DNA of 64,000 bases from DSOI01 sp041394885. Lineage in GTDB: Bacteria; Acidobacteriota; Terriglobia; Bryobacterales; Bryobacteraceae. The stretch is taken from NCBI GenBank assembly GCA_041394885.1, contig JAWKHI010000012.1:1-64000 (forward strand). Direction: 5' to 3'. The notes under the pieces are model-generated. The model was not told the DNA's origin and ran no database searches. It saw only the letters and a program-made list of their open reading frames with translations. The first letter of the stretch is position 1, and each line of letters opens with the position of its first letter. This document shows, piece by piece, positions 53,611-63,121 of this stretch. The translations under genes were made by a program, and so were the position numbers.

Positions 53611-54396
53611 TTAGAGGATTCTCCAGTCCGACCACACGCCCATCGAGCACATCCGGATGTAGAAATCCGTGAAGCCCACCCACACCAGGCTGGCCCATGC
53701 AAATTTCTTATGGCGTCCGTTGAACCAGCTCACCAGTTTGTAGAGCTTCTGCCGGACCGGCGCTTGGGAGATGCTGTCCAGGCTCCCGCCGAACAGGTGC
53801 CGCGCGCAGTGGCATCCAAACGTGTAGCTGCCCAGCAGGCACACGTTCACCGTCATCACCAGCGTGCCCACCCCGATGCCGAAACCTTCCGCGAATTGCG
53901 TCGCCAAAAGGGCGTCGTAGGCCAGGATCACAATGTAGGCGGCCGCGACGTAGAATACGTACCGGTGAGCGTTGTGCAGCACCAGCGGCAACAGCTTTTC
54001 TCCCCGGTAGCCGCTCCGCGGTTCGCCCACCGAGCAGTTCAGCGGATCCGCCCAGAAGCCCTTGTAGTATGCCCCGCGGTAGTAGTAGCACGTGAATCGG
54101 AACAGCGCCGGCACCGGGAGGATCAGCAAAGCCGGTGAAAACGGCAGGAACGACGGCCACCACTCCGGCTTCGGTCCGAACCACGCGTGGTGCGAGGATC
54201 CGAACAACTCCGGCGAATACATCGGAGAGAGGTACGGCCCAAAGGTGTAGTGTTCACCCTGAAACGCCGCCCACGTCGCATAGACGATGAAGGCGGTGAG
54301 TCCGAGGAAGATGTAGAGAGGTTCAATCCACCACGCGTCGCGGCGCGTGGTCTGGCCGAATCGGCCATCTTTCCAAATCAGGTCTGGGGCAGCCAT
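53611..54396 (-). CDS. sdhC: Succinate dehydrogenase membrane cytochrome b subunit
   Basis: The 261-residue protein has five or six membrane helices, with conserved His in LPLVLHNAHRYVFYV and SYTFGCHCARHLFGG that probably ligate haem b. It is larger than enteric SdhC and SdhD combined in one chain, as in the single membrane subunit of some Gram-positive and acidobacterial complexes. It leads the sdhCAB operon, and a putative promoter lies at 54424-54453. Confidence 0.8.
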   Translation of the reverse strand: MAAPDLIWKDGRFGQTTRRDAWWIEPLYIFLGLTAFIVYATWAAFQGEHYTFGPYLSPMYSPELFGSSHHAWFGPKPEWWPSFLPFSPALLILPVPALFRFTCYYYRGAYYKGFWADPLNCSVGEPRSGYRGEKLLPLVLHNAHRYVFYVAAAYIVILAYDALLATQFAEGFGIGVGTLVMTVNVCLLGSYTFGCHCARHLFGGSLDSISQAPVRQKLYKLVSWFNGRHKKFAWASLVWVGFTDFYIRMCSMGVWSDWRIL

Positions 54397-54423
54397 AAAT
54401 GATTGATCCGGTGAGAACTTTGT

Positions 54424-54453
54424 AGGATACCGTTATTGATGCGCGGGATTCAA
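54424..54453 (-). promoter_or_regulatory. Putative promoter of the sdh operon
   Basis: On the minus strand TTGAAT (54448-54453) and TATCCT (54424-54429) are 18 bases apart, each with four of six consensus bases, and lie about 30 bases upstream of the sdhC start. The rest of the 215-base gap to the kinase gene has no supported feature. Confidence 0.45.
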
Positions 54454-54611
54454 GCCCGATGCTGCTTTTGTGCGATGCCGCTTTGGGGTGGGAAGCGGAG
54501 ATGCCCGTGCGAGGGCTCCTGTTTCCGAGGCTCTATCCGAACGTGCCTCTTCGGCTGGACTCTAGCGCTGCCGTTTGCCTGTTGTCGAGCCGCGGGGCGG
54601 GGTGGACCGTG

Positions 54612-57600
54612 TCAAGCGGTTTGAGAAGCGTCGTCCGCGCTGAGAACGGGACTGGCTTGGGGGCGCTTCGACCAATGCTCGATGGCGGCGCGGAGGCGAT
54701 CGAGTTGAATGGGCTTGGTGAGGAAATCATCCATGCCGGAGGCAAGGCACTCGTCGCGGTCTGAATCGAGGGCACTGGCGGTGAGGGCGAGGATGGGGAT
54801 GTGTTGGCCACCGGACTCGCGACGGCGAATCTCCGCGGTTGCCTCGAAGCCATCGAGTTCGGGCATCTGGCAATCCATGAGGATGAGGTCGAATTGCTGG
54901 CAACTCCAGAGTTCGACTGCTTCGCGGCCATTGGCGGCGAGGGTAATTTCGCAGCCGATTTTTTCGAGAAGACGAAGAGCAAGGCGACGGTTCACCTCAT
55001 TATCTTCGGCGACGAGCACCCTCAGGGGCGGACCTGCAAGCGCGGACTCGACCTGTTGAGGGGCCGGGGAGACCGACCACAGTTCACGAAGGAGTTGGCG
55101 GGTGACCAGACGCGCGTTGGCAGCGGGCTGGCCCATGATGGTGCTCAGGGCGTCCATGAAGTCTCGCGGGCGGATCGGCATGACCAACAGGCCATCGGCG
55201 CCCAGATCCTGCCATTCGCGATGGGTGGAGGGATGTGCGCCTGAGGCGAGCACGAGCATCCGGGTTTGTCCGGGGACCCAGGCCGAGCCCAGGTCTTTCA
55301 CGATCTGATTCCAACCGGAGCGTAGGAAGTCCGCATTGAGGACGAGCAGATCGAAGGGCTTGCCCTCGTCGCGCGCGGCTTTGAGGGCTGCGCGGAGTTC
55401 AGCGATGGTTTGGGCGCGATGGCTGGACAGATGGCAGATGGCGAGATGTTCCACCAGGACCTGCGCGGTGACGCAATTGGGCGAGAACAACAGGACGCGG
55501 ACGCCGCGGAGATCGAGGCGGCAGTAGCCGCCGTCGACCGGTGTTCCGTCAGCGGGGAGGGGCAGGGTGACGTGGAAGGTGGAGCCCTCACCCTGTTTGC
55601 TGCTGACGCCGATTTCGCCGCCCATCAGTTCCGATAGCATGCGGCAAATGGAAAGACCGAGACCGGTGCCGCCGTAGTTGCGGGTTCGTGAGGCATCCAC
55701 CTGATTGAACTTCTCGAACAAGGCGCCGACTTTGTCGGCGGGGATGCCGATTCCGGTGTCGTGGACGGCGATGCGGATGTTGGAACCGGAGTCGAGTTGC
55801 GCGGAGTCCACGGGAGTGATTTCGACCAGCACATGTCCGCGATGGGTGAATTTGAGGGCGTTGCCAACGAGATTGAGCAGGATCTGGCGGACGCGGGTGG
55901 GGTCCCCGAGAACACGGCGTGGGGTGCCGGGCGCGTAGCGGACGGCGAGTTCGAGATTCTGGGCGGCGGCTTTGGGCGCGAGGAGTTCGATGACCTCTTC
56001 GGCGACGACATAGAGATCGAAGGGAATAGATTCGATAGGAAGTTTGCCGGCCTCGATCTTGGAGAAATCGAGGATATCGTTGATGAGGTTGAGGAGGGCC
56101 TCGGCGGAGGTACGGATCGTGTCCGCGTACTCGCGCTGTTCGGCGGAGAGAGTGGTTTCGAGCAGGAGCCCAGTCATCCCGAGGACTCCATTCATGGGCG
56201 TGCGAATTTCATGGCTCATGCTGGCCAGGAACTCACTCTTGGCTTGTACGGCGCACTTGGCTAGGTCGAGAGCGGCTTCGAGTTCCCGCGCCTGGGATTC
56301 AAGGCGGGCGCGAATGTGGGAGACGGCGGCCATCGATTCCGCGAGCGACATTTCGACCTGCCGCCGTTGCGTGATGTCGCGCATGAGAACGAGTACCTCG
56401 CCCGAGCCCGGACCGGCGGCGACAACGCGGACCTCGTGGGAAATGGGCCCGCACGAACCGGGCAGGTCGCACTCGAAACTGACGGGCTGATTCGATTCAA
56501 GGGCGCTCTTGACGGCGAAGCGAAATTCCTCCAGCACGTCTGGCGGGGCTTGCTCGAAGGGAGAGACAACGCTGTCGCGTTCTCCGGAAACGCTTTGGAG
56601 TGGCAACTCGTTCCTTGGCGGGCCGGCCAAACAGTCAAACACCGATCCATCGCGCCGGGCGAGGAAGAGGGTGTCGGGAATGGCCTCGAGGATGGCGCGT
56701 GTGCGTGCAGCGGCGGCGGCTCGCTCGGACTCGACACGGATGCGCTCGGAGCAATCGCGGAGGATGCCGATGAAGGTCCGCTTGCCGTACAACTGGACCT
56801 CGGAGACGGAAAGCTCCACCGGAACCCGATGGCCGTCGCAATGGATCGCCTCCACTTGACGTACCGTGCCGATGAGACGCCGCTCGCCGGTAGCGAGATA
56901 GCGCTGCAGATAGCCATCGTGATGAGCGGAGTCCGGGGATGGAATGAGGATCGAGACGTTGTGTCCGGCCAGCGAGCCGGCCGAGTACCCGAGTACTCGC
57001 GAGACGGCGGAGTTGGCCGACAGGATGTTGCCGAACTCATCGATGGTGAGGATGGGGTCGGTGGCCGAGTCGAGCAAGGCTTCGGTGCGCCGTTCCGCTA
57101 CCGAAAGGCGCGATTCGGCGCGCATCCGCGCGAAGCGGGCGCGGCGAACGGCAAACAGAGGCGCCGTCCGATTTGCAAGGGCGCGCAGGCGCTGCAGGGC
57201 GGAATTGGTGTAGTTGGCCGGCGAGTTGCCCACCAGAAGAGCTCCCACGCGCTCACCCATAAAGTGAACCGGGCATGACATGGATTTGCGCAAAGGCGCG
57301 CCGCTGGTGGCGCCGTTTTCATTTGGGAATCCAGGGGTGGATTGGGGGTGGTTGCGAATTCCATCGCGGTGCAGCGCATCCAAGGAGTCCGGCACCATCT
57401 CACTGTGCGAAGAGCAAAGCAACATGCTCCCTTCGTTCTGTCCCTCTTCGCTTTGATAGCCTACCAACGCGAACGGGCTATCGAATTCCACCATCAGTAA
57501 GGCCACGAGCCGGTCCAGGAATTGGTCGAGGAAGAGCGGATCGGTGGCGTGGGATCCCAACGCCGTCTCCCAACTGTGGTCCAACGCGGTCGCGGCGAGA

Positions 57601-57635
57601 TCGACACGGGAAAAGGGAGCGGAGAGCAAAGCCAC
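54612..57635 (-). CDS. Hybrid sensor histidine kinase with two receiver domains
   Basis: The 1007-residue protein has an N-terminal GAF-like domain, two PAS domains (DPILTIDEFGNILSANSAV and then AILEAIPDTLFLARRDG), a coiled linker, the H-box SMSHEIRTPMNGVLGM, an ATPase domain (GTGLGLSICRMLSELMGGEI), a degenerate receiver without a clear Asp pocket, and a canonical receiver (VLVAEDNEVNRR, FDLILMDCQMPELDG). No membrane helix is present, so it is cytoplasmic. The start GTG 57635 is my best choice; no ATG lies near. The output protein is not in the window. Confidence 0.88.
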   Translation of the reverse strand: MALLSAPFSRVDLAATALDHSWETALGSHATDPLFLDQFLDRLVALLMVEFDSPFALVGYQSEEGQNEGSMLLCSSHSEMVPDSLDALHRDGIRNHPQSTPGFPNENGATSGAPLRKSMSCPVHFMGERVGALLVGNSPANYTNSALQRLRALANRTAPLFAVRRARFARMRAESRLSVAERRTEALLDSATDPILTIDEFGNILSANSAVSRVLGYSAGSLAGHNVSILIPSPDSAHHDGYLQRYLATGERRLIGTVRQVEAIHCDGHRVPVELSVSEVQLYGKRTFIGILRDCSERIRVESERAAAAARTRAILEAIPDTLFLARRDGSVFDCLAGPPRNELPLQSVSGERDSVVSPFEQAPPDVLEEFRFAVKSALESNQPVSFECDLPGSCGPISHEVRVVAAGPGSGEVLVLMRDITQRRQVEMSLAESMAAVSHIRARLESQARELEAALDLAKCAVQAKSEFLASMSHEIRTPMNGVLGMTGLLLETTLSAEQREYADTIRTSAEALLNLINDILDFSKIEAGKLPIESIPFDLYVVAEEVIELLAPKAAAQNLELAVRYAPGTPRRVLGDPTRVRQILLNLVGNALKFTHRGHVLVEITPVDSAQLDSGSNIRIAVHDTGIGIPADKVGALFEKFNQVDASRTRNYGGTGLGLSICRMLSELMGGEIGVSSKQGEGSTFHVTLPLPADGTPVDGGYCRLDLRGVRVLLFSPNCVTAQVLVEHLAICHLSSHRAQTIAELRAALKAARDEGKPFDLLVLNADFLRSGWNQIVKDLGSAWVPGQTRMLVLASGAHPSTHREWQDLGADGLLVMPIRPRDFMDALSTIMGQPAANARLVTRQLLRELWSVSPAPQQVESALAGPPLRVLVAEDNEVNRRLALRLLEKIGCEITLAANGREAVELWSCQQFDLILMDCQMPELDGFEATAEIRRRESGGQHIPILALTASALDSDRDECLASGMDDFLTKPIQLDRLRAAIEHWSKRPQASPVLSADDASQTA

Positions 57636-57675
57636 GAAAGGCTTATCGGCGCACGGGCCGGTTGTTTGAGTGCGG

Positions 57676-57681
57676 TATAGT
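57676..57681 (+). promoter_or_regulatory. -10 box of the dCMP deaminase gene
   Basis: TATAGT, five of six consensus bases, ends 16 bases before GTG 57698 in the divergent gap with the hybrid kinase. On the minus strand the same bases give a poorer match for the kinase gene. Confidence 0.4.
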
Positions 57682-57697
57682 GACAGGCGACGCCCCT

Positions 57698-58150
57698 GTG
57701 AGAAACATACCGGACTGGGATCGCTACTATCTGGACATCTGCAAAGTGGTGGCCTCGCGCAGCAAGGACCCCAATACCCAAGTGGGCTGCGTGATCGTGG
57801 GCCCGGCGCACGAGATTCGCACCACCGGATACAACTCATTCCCCAGGGGGATTCGCGACGATGTGCCGGAGAGGCTGGAGCGGCCGACCAAATATCACTG
57901 GATGGAGCACGCCGAGCGGAACGCGATCTGCAACGCGGCGCGATGCGGCACACCGCTCGAGGGATGCCGCGCTTACGTGGAAATCATGCCGTGCATGGAT
58001 TGTGGGAGAGCGATCGTGCAGGCCGGGATCCGCGAAGTAGTGGTCTCGGCGGAGCGGATGAGCCAATATTCGAGCGAGTTCTACGACCAACAGTTCGGGT
58101 TGGTGGAGGTCCTGTTTTCCGAGGCGGGAGTGACCGTCCGGCGGGTGTGA
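57698..58150 (+). CDS. Deoxycytidylate (dCMP) deaminase
   Basis: The 150-residue zinc enzyme has the deaminase motifs HAERNAICNAARCG and MPCMDCGRAIVQAG, with RNIPDWDRYYLDICKVVASR at the start as in dCMP deaminases. It makes dUMP for thymidylate synthesis. The start is GTG 57698; GTG 57680 is an alternative without other support. The next gene begins 3 bases after the stop, an unexpected exported partner. Confidence 0.85.
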   Translation: MRNIPDWDRYYLDICKVVASRSKDPNTQVGCVIVGPAHEIRTTGYNSFPRGIRDDVPERLERPTKYHWMEHAERNAICNAARCGTPLEGCRAYVEIMPCMDCGRAIVQAGIREVVVSAERMSQYSSEFYDQQFGLVEVLFSEAGVTVRRV

Positions 58151-58153
58151 GAC

Positions 58154-59005
58154 GTGCGGATTCCGGGGAGCCTCATCGCCGCGTCGGTCGCATTCTGGGC
58201 CGTAGAGCAGGGAGTGGCCCAGGAAGTGCCGAAACCGGATCCGTACGGATACGTGATCTCCGTGCCCAGGCTCGAGCGTCCGGCCGTCATCGACGGCGAT
58301 CTTTCGGAGTGGAAACGGCTCGCGTTCACCGATGGCGTATGGGACATGGAGCGAATCCGGCGATCGCCCTGGTACGACGCGGCCATCAACCGCCTGACCG
58401 ATCACGGCGGCGAACCCGACCCCGAACACGACCTCGCCGCCCGCTACTACGTGGCCTGGGACGACCGGTATCTTTACCTGGGCGCAGAGGTGACCGACAA
58501 CGTGAATGACACTACCGATCCTGCGCACGAAGCCAAACGCTGGTATTACAAAGACGCCATCTGCTGGTTCGTGGAAGCGCCGCGCGGGGCGGGAGCGAAG
58601 AAATTCGGCGAGTCCGACAACGCCTTCTGCTTCGTGATCGATCCGGCGAAGCCGTCCTACGGCGCGTGGTGGCGTCACGGCGCGGCGGGCCGGACCTACA
58701 TTGAGCAGACACTTCCCTCGGGTGCAGTGCAATATGCCTTGCGCATGGGTCCGCGCGGGCGAAAGACAGGCGATTTCGTCTTGGAGGCGCGGGTGGAGAT
58801 GGCGCCGACGTTGGGCCAGAGCAGCCGTGCGTGGCAATCTCCGCGGGTGGGCGACGTCTACGGCCTGGAGATTGTCCACACCGATCCGGACGGCGGCGGC
58901 TACGGCGGCCACTTCCTGATCTACGGCCGCGGGGACGATGACTCCACGTGGGGTTGGATGGAACTGGCCGGTCCGGCGGCCCCGATCGAGCGAAAACCGA
59001 ATTGA
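58154..59005 (+). CDS. Exported CBM9-like carbohydrate-binding protein
   Basis: The 283-residue protein has a signal sequence (GSLIAASVAFWAVEQGVAQE) and a domain like family 9 carbohydrate-binding modules and their DOMON relatives: RPAVIDGDLSEWKRL, YYVAWDDRYLYLGAEVTDN and later YGLEIVHTDPDGGG. The opening 'IDGxLxEW' and 'YLAVxVxDN' are family hallmarks. It may bind sugars or haem. It is next to a PQQ/cytochrome c enzyme whose start lies 2 bases after the stop, so they probably work together in the periplasm. Confidence 0.75.
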   Translation: MRIPGSLIAASVAFWAVEQGVAQEVPKPDPYGYVISVPRLERPAVIDGDLSEWKRLAFTDGVWDMERIRRSPWYDAAINRLTDHGGEPDPEHDLAARYYVAWDDRYLYLGAEVTDNVNDTTDPAHEAKRWYYKDAICWFVEAPRGAGAKKFGESDNAFCFVIDPAKPSYGAWWRHGAAGRTYIEQTLPSGAVQYALRMGPRGRKTGDFVLEARVEMAPTLGQSSRAWQSPRVGDVYGLEIVHTDPDGGGYGGHFLIYGRGDDDSTWGWMELAGPAAPIERKPN

Positions 59006-59007
59006 TC

Positions 59008-61317
59008 ATGACCATACTGCAATACGCCGTACTCCTGATTAGAATCTCTGCCGCGGGCGTTCTCCTGAACCACGCTTCGGCGCAGGATGGCCGCCGGCTG
59101 TTCGAGCAGCACTGTGCTGTGTGCCATGGGGATGGCCGGGGGACCGAGCGAGGTCCGAACCTGGCCAACAACAGGCGGGTACGCGGGCAAACTATGGCGG
59201 AACTGCGGGCGGTGATCCGCAACGGCGTTCCCGCGCGGGGCATGCCGGCGTTCGATCTGCCGGCCGCGGAACTCGATGCGTTGACGGCCCTGGTGCGGTC
59301 CTTCAGTGCTCCGGCATCGGGCAGCAATCCGCCGGGCGATCGAGCCGCGGGAGAACGGTACTTCTTCGGCAAGGGCGGATGCTCGGGCTGTCACATGGCG
59401 ATGGGACGCGGGAAGGCAGTTGGTCCGGACCTGTCTTCGGTGGGCCGGGAACTGACGTTGGCTGAGATCGAGCAGTCAATCCGCGAGCCCGGGGCGAAGG
59501 TGAAGCCGGGGTATGGGATGGCATCGGTCCGGATGCTTGACGGGCAGGCGTTGCGGGGATTCGCGCGAAACCAAAGCCGCTACAACATCCAGTTGCAGGG
59601 CCTGGACGGGCGCTTCCACTTCGTGGACCGCGCGGAGACTGCGGCGGTAACGTTCGAGCCGGGGTCGGCAATGCGGACGCCCAATTGCACGGCGGATGAA
59701 TGCCGGGACGTGATCGCCTATGTGAGTTCGCTGGCCGGTGTGGGGATCGGTACGCGAGGTCCGGTCCTCGAGGGGGAAGGGGGACCGGATTTCACCCGGA
59801 TCGCGAATCCCCGCCCGGGAGACTGGCCTACCTATCATGGACTTATCGGAGGCAATCGCCATAGCGACCTCAATCAGATCACGCCGGAAACGGTCCGAAA
59901 CCTAACTCTCCGGTGGGTTTTTCCCGTCAATCACAATGTGCTAGAAGTTACTCCGGTCGTGATGGATGGCGTGATGTATGTTACAGGGCCGAATCAAGTA
60001 TTCGCCCTGGATGCGAGTGCTGGCAGAACTTTGTGGCACTACCAGCGTCCGATGTCCGGCGAGTCTCGCGGGGATCCGGCGAAGGGCACCAATCGCGGCG
60101 TGGCGGTTTTGGGCGACCGTGTTTTTCTGGTTACCGATAACGCGCATCTGCTGGCGCTGCACCGGGTAACGGGTGAACCGCTCTGGGAGACGATCCTGGC
60201 GGGCGATGACGCCGCGCGGCGGAATCTCGGCAATACGTCCGCGCCACTGGTGGTGAATGACCTGGTGGTGGCAGGCATTTCGGGCGGAGACATGGGGATG
60301 CGCGGCTTTTTGGACGCCTACAACGCAGTGACCGGCGAGCGAGTCTGGCGATTCTGGACAGTCCCCAAACCGGGCGAACCGGGTTCGGAAACATGGCGTG
60401 GCTCGGCGTTGGCCCAGTTCGGCGGAGGCGGAGCCACCTGGATGACAGGGACCTTCGATCCGGAAACGAACACCGTCTTCTGGGGGACCGGAAATCCTTA
60501 CCCATCCATGAACGGGGATGAACGGCAGGGCGACAACCTGTACACGGACTCGGTTCTCGCTCTGGATGCCGCCACCGGCAAACTGAAGTGGCACTATCAG
60601 TTCACACCGCATGACTTATACGATTGGGACGGCGGCCAGACGCCGATGATCGTGAACCGGCTGTATCGCGGACGCCAGCGGAAGTTACTGATCCAGGCCA
60701 ATCGCAATGGTTTTCTCTATGTTTTCGACCGCACGAACGGCGAGCTTCTGCTGGCCGACAAATTCGTAGATAAACTCACTTGGGCCACGGGAGTGGGGAA
60801 GGACGGGCGTCCGGTGATGGTGCCGGGGCTCGAGCCGGCCCGCGACGGGACGAAGGTGTGTCCGAACGTCCTGGGCGCCACGAACTGGCCGTCGATGGCG
60901 CTGAGTCCCACAACCGGGTACTTCTACCTTATGGCGCGGGAAGCGTGCGGCGTTTACACGAAGCCGCCGAGTTGGAACCCGAAACCGATCGCGTTGGAGC
61001 CTGGCCAGATGTTTCTTCGTGCACTCGACATAGAGACGGGGCGCCGGGTGTGGGAAGTGCCGCAGATTGGGCCCGCCGACAGTTGGGGCGGTGTGCTGTC
61101 ATCCGGCGGAGTGATCTTTTTCGGCGAGGACAGTGGCGCGCTGGGGGCCGTGGATGCGCGCACGGGCAAGGATCTTTGGCACGTGCAGACCAACGCGTCG
61201 GCGGCGCTGGGCGATGGCCATAGCTGGCGTTCGTCGCCGATGACGTTTCTCGCCGGCGGACGCCAGTACATCGCCTTTGCCGCCGGGCCGAACATTCTGT
61301 GCTTCGGCTTGCGCTGA
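59008..61317 (+). CDS. PQQ-dependent dehydrogenase with two N-terminal cytochrome c domains
   Basis: The 769-residue exported protein has haem motifs CAVCH (Cys36, Cys39, His40) and CSGCH (Cys125, Cys128, His129), then an eight-bladed PQQ propeller (GDWPTYHGLIGGNRHSDL, TGKLKWHYQFTPHDLYDWDG). Most quinohaemoprotein alcohol dehydrogenases have one cytochrome at the C-terminus; here two lie at the N-terminus, as in some enzymes from the same sort of organisms. It should oxidise an alcohol or sugar and pass electrons internally. ATG 59008 directly precedes the signal peptide. Confidence 0.88.
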   Translation: MTILQYAVLLIRISAAGVLLNHASAQDGRRLFEQHCAVCHGDGRGTERGPNLANNRRVRGQTMAELRAVIRNGVPARGMPAFDLPAAELDALTALVRSFSAPASGSNPPGDRAAGERYFFGKGGCSGCHMAMGRGKAVGPDLSSVGRELTLAEIEQSIREPGAKVKPGYGMASVRMLDGQALRGFARNQSRYNIQLQGLDGRFHFVDRAETAAVTFEPGSAMRTPNCTADECRDVIAYVSSLAGVGIGTRGPVLEGEGGPDFTRIANPRPGDWPTYHGLIGGNRHSDLNQITPETVRNLTLRWVFPVNHNVLEVTPVVMDGVMYVTGPNQVFALDASAGRTLWHYQRPMSGESRGDPAKGTNRGVAVLGDRVFLVTDNAHLLALHRVTGEPLWETILAGDDAARRNLGNTSAPLVVNDLVVAGISGGDMGMRGFLDAYNAVTGERVWRFWTVPKPGEPGSETWRGSALAQFGGGGATWMTGTFDPETNTVFWGTGNPYPSMNGDERQGDNLYTDSVLALDAATGKLKWHYQFTPHDLYDWDGGQTPMIVNRLYRGRQRKLLIQANRNGFLYVFDRTNGELLLADKFVDKLTWATGVGKDGRPVMVPGLEPARDGTKVCPNVLGATNWPSMALSPTTGYFYLMAREACGVYTKPPSWNPKPIALEPGQMFLRALDIETGRRVWEVPQIGPADSWGGVLSSGGVIFFGEDSGALGAVDARTGKDLWHVQTNASAALGDGHSWRSSPMTFLAGGRQYIAFAAGPNILCFGLR

Positions 61318-61334
61318 CCGCTCGCGCGGCAGGG

Positions 61335-61499
61335 CTATTGCTCGTGCTTGGCTGCACCTATCCGGAATAGCCGTTTTGCCCGGCGCCAGTAGAGCCTGAT
61401 GGCGGCGAAGGCGGCGACGGCCCCGCCTATGGCGGCCTGGAACGCGATGCTGCCCGTGGTTGGGTCCAGATAAAAGTGAACGAGGAATGAGTGTTTCAT
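61335..61499 (-). CDS. 54-residue single-helix membrane protein
   Basis: On the minus strand ATG 61499 reads 54 codons to TAG at 61335. The peptide opens MKHSFLVHFYLDPTTGS, then a hydrophobic helix (IAFQAAIGGAVAAFAAIRL) and a basic tail WRRAKRLFRIG. The ATG overlaps the stop of the sulfatase-like gene (ATGA), so the two are probably translated together. I recall similar small DPTTGS proteins beside sulfatase-like membrane genes elsewhere, but cannot confirm this here. Confidence 0.65.
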   Translation of the reverse strand: MKHSFLVHFYLDPTTGSIAFQAAIGGAVAAFAAIRLYWRRAKRLFRIGAAKHEQ

Positions 61500-63121
61500 C
61501 GAGTACCTTCTGTATTGCGCCAGATTTGTCTAAGATCGATTGGTTCAGGATGCCCTTGCGCGTCGAATAGATAGACGGAGTCGGCTCCCGGCGCGGGAGG
61601 GTCACCGAGCGGGAGAGTTCGCGCCAGCAGGTTGAGAAGACTCGTGGGCTCGGGGTCGACCGATGCCTCGGCGGCGCCAGGGGCCTTGAACGCGAACAGA
61701 GCGGAGAAGCGATCGAGGAGATCGCGGAGTGAAGGGGCGCCGGCATAGTCGAACGACTCCGGGTCCGAGCCAGCGGCACGGGTGGAGGACCCAGCGTCGA
61801 AGGCCTTGCGAATCCGGGAGCCGTGGTCGCCGTGGATCACGATGGTCATCGGGCTATAGGCTCCCGCGGCTTGCAGACGGCCGAATAGGCCCTGTAACTG
61901 AGCGGAGACGAATTGGACTTGCTCGCAGTATCTTTGATAGCGATCCCGATACATGAGGTCGCCGGAGCGCTGGTCGACGCGGTCGCCGGTCCATTCGTCG
62001 AGGTTACGAACCGTTCCGTCCTTTTTATATAAGTACGGAAAATGCGGAGCCATTAGGTGGACGAAGAACAAGGTCCGGGTGGGTGCTTGCAGGATGGATT
62101 GCTCCAGTTCGGCCGGCCATATTGCCGCCGCGGCCAGGGGACCAGTGGTGTGCGGCGCGAAGCGAAACGGAAAGAACGCTTTTACTTGCGATAGGACCAA
62201 GTCAGACTGTTGATAGTTACCCACCAGCCATCGGAAACGAGTGAACCACGGCCCGGGTGATTGTTCGAGTTGTCCGAGGCGGTCCCAGTATTCGTGGATG
62301 CGGTCCACGGAGATACCTGGTGCGGCGTGATTGATTGCGCGATGTTGGAAGATCTCCACGCGGTAGCCGCGGCGTTTGAATTCGGCGACCAGGCGGTTCT
62401 CCTGCAGTGTACGCGTGCCCCAGCGCCACTGAGGAGAATTTTCGTTCAGAAACATCCGCCGCCGGTCAAGGAGTCGACGGTTGAGCAGACTCGACAGCGA
62501 AGATACGGTGGAGGGGTAGTTACTGTAGGCGTGAGTGAAGTGGCGGAAGCGCGCAGCCGCAAGGGTGTGCTCGAGGGTGGAGCGAGCGTCGGCGCACGCG
62601 GCAATCCCGGCCGGGAAGCCCGCAGCGCCGAGATGCTCGTCAAGGACGATGTACAGTGTGTGCGGGGCCGGGTTGGCGGCTGCAATGGTGGCGACGGGCT
62701 GATGCGAGAAATGCACCGCTACGGCTTGCGCGAGATCGACTCCGAACGCCGAGAGGGTAAATACGGCGAGGATCACGGCCGATTTCTCTCTCATCAACAG
62801 AATGGCGGCGGCAAGCAAAGCTCCGAGAATGGCGGCTGCGGACCGGGGCGAGAGTTCGGCCCACGGTGCTAGCATCCGGACGACGGGCACAGTGGCCATC
62901 AGCACCGATGCTATGGCGGCGAGGGCCAGGAACACCATGCGCTGGCGGGCGAGCAGTGCGAGCGCGAGGCAGACTACGGCCAGTACGATCGAGGCGGCCA
63001 CGGATTCGGCTCGGAGGATTGGGTAGCCGTTTCTCAAAAGGAACCGCAGAAAGGGAAGCAGAACCACGCAGTCTAATACCATCCAGCGGCCGCCGAGCGT
63101 CGCGATGTCGGCCAATCTCAA
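61496..63121 (-). CDS. Membrane sulfatase/phosphoethanolamine transferase-like protein
   Basis: The 541-residue protein has about five N-terminal membrane helices followed by an alkaline-phosphatase-fold domain: LYIVLDEHLGAAGF, SNYPSTVSSLSSLLN (probable nucleophile), VHLMAPHFPYLY and VIHGDHGSR. This layout is that of lipid A or glycan modifying transferases and of LtaS-like enzymes. It starts at TTG 63121, overlapping the methyltransferase stop (TTGA). The donor and acceptor are unknown. Confidence 0.75.
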   Translation of the reverse strand: MRLADIATLGGRWMVLDCVVLLPFLRFLLRNGYPILRAESVAASIVLAVVCLALALLARQRMVFLALAAIASVLMATVPVVRMLAPWAELSPRSAAAILGALLAAAILLMREKSAVILAVFTLSAFGVDLAQAVAVHFSHQPVATIAAANPAPHTLYIVLDEHLGAAGFPAGIAACADARSTLEHTLAAARFRHFTHAYSNYPSTVSSLSSLLNRRLLDRRRMFLNENSPQWRWGTRTLQENRLVAEFKRRGYRVEIFQHRAINHAAPGISVDRIHEYWDRLGQLEQSPGPWFTRFRWLVGNYQQSDLVLSQVKAFFPFRFAPHTTGPLAAAAIWPAELEQSILQAPTRTLFFVHLMAPHFPYLYKKDGTVRNLDEWTGDRVDQRSGDLMYRDRYQRYCEQVQFVSAQLQGLFGRLQAAGAYSPMTIVIHGDHGSRIRKAFDAGSSTRAAGSDPESFDYAGAPSLRDLLDRFSALFAFKAPGAAEASVDPEPTSLLNLLARTLPLGDPPAPGADSVYLFDAQGHPEPIDLRQIWRNTEGTR

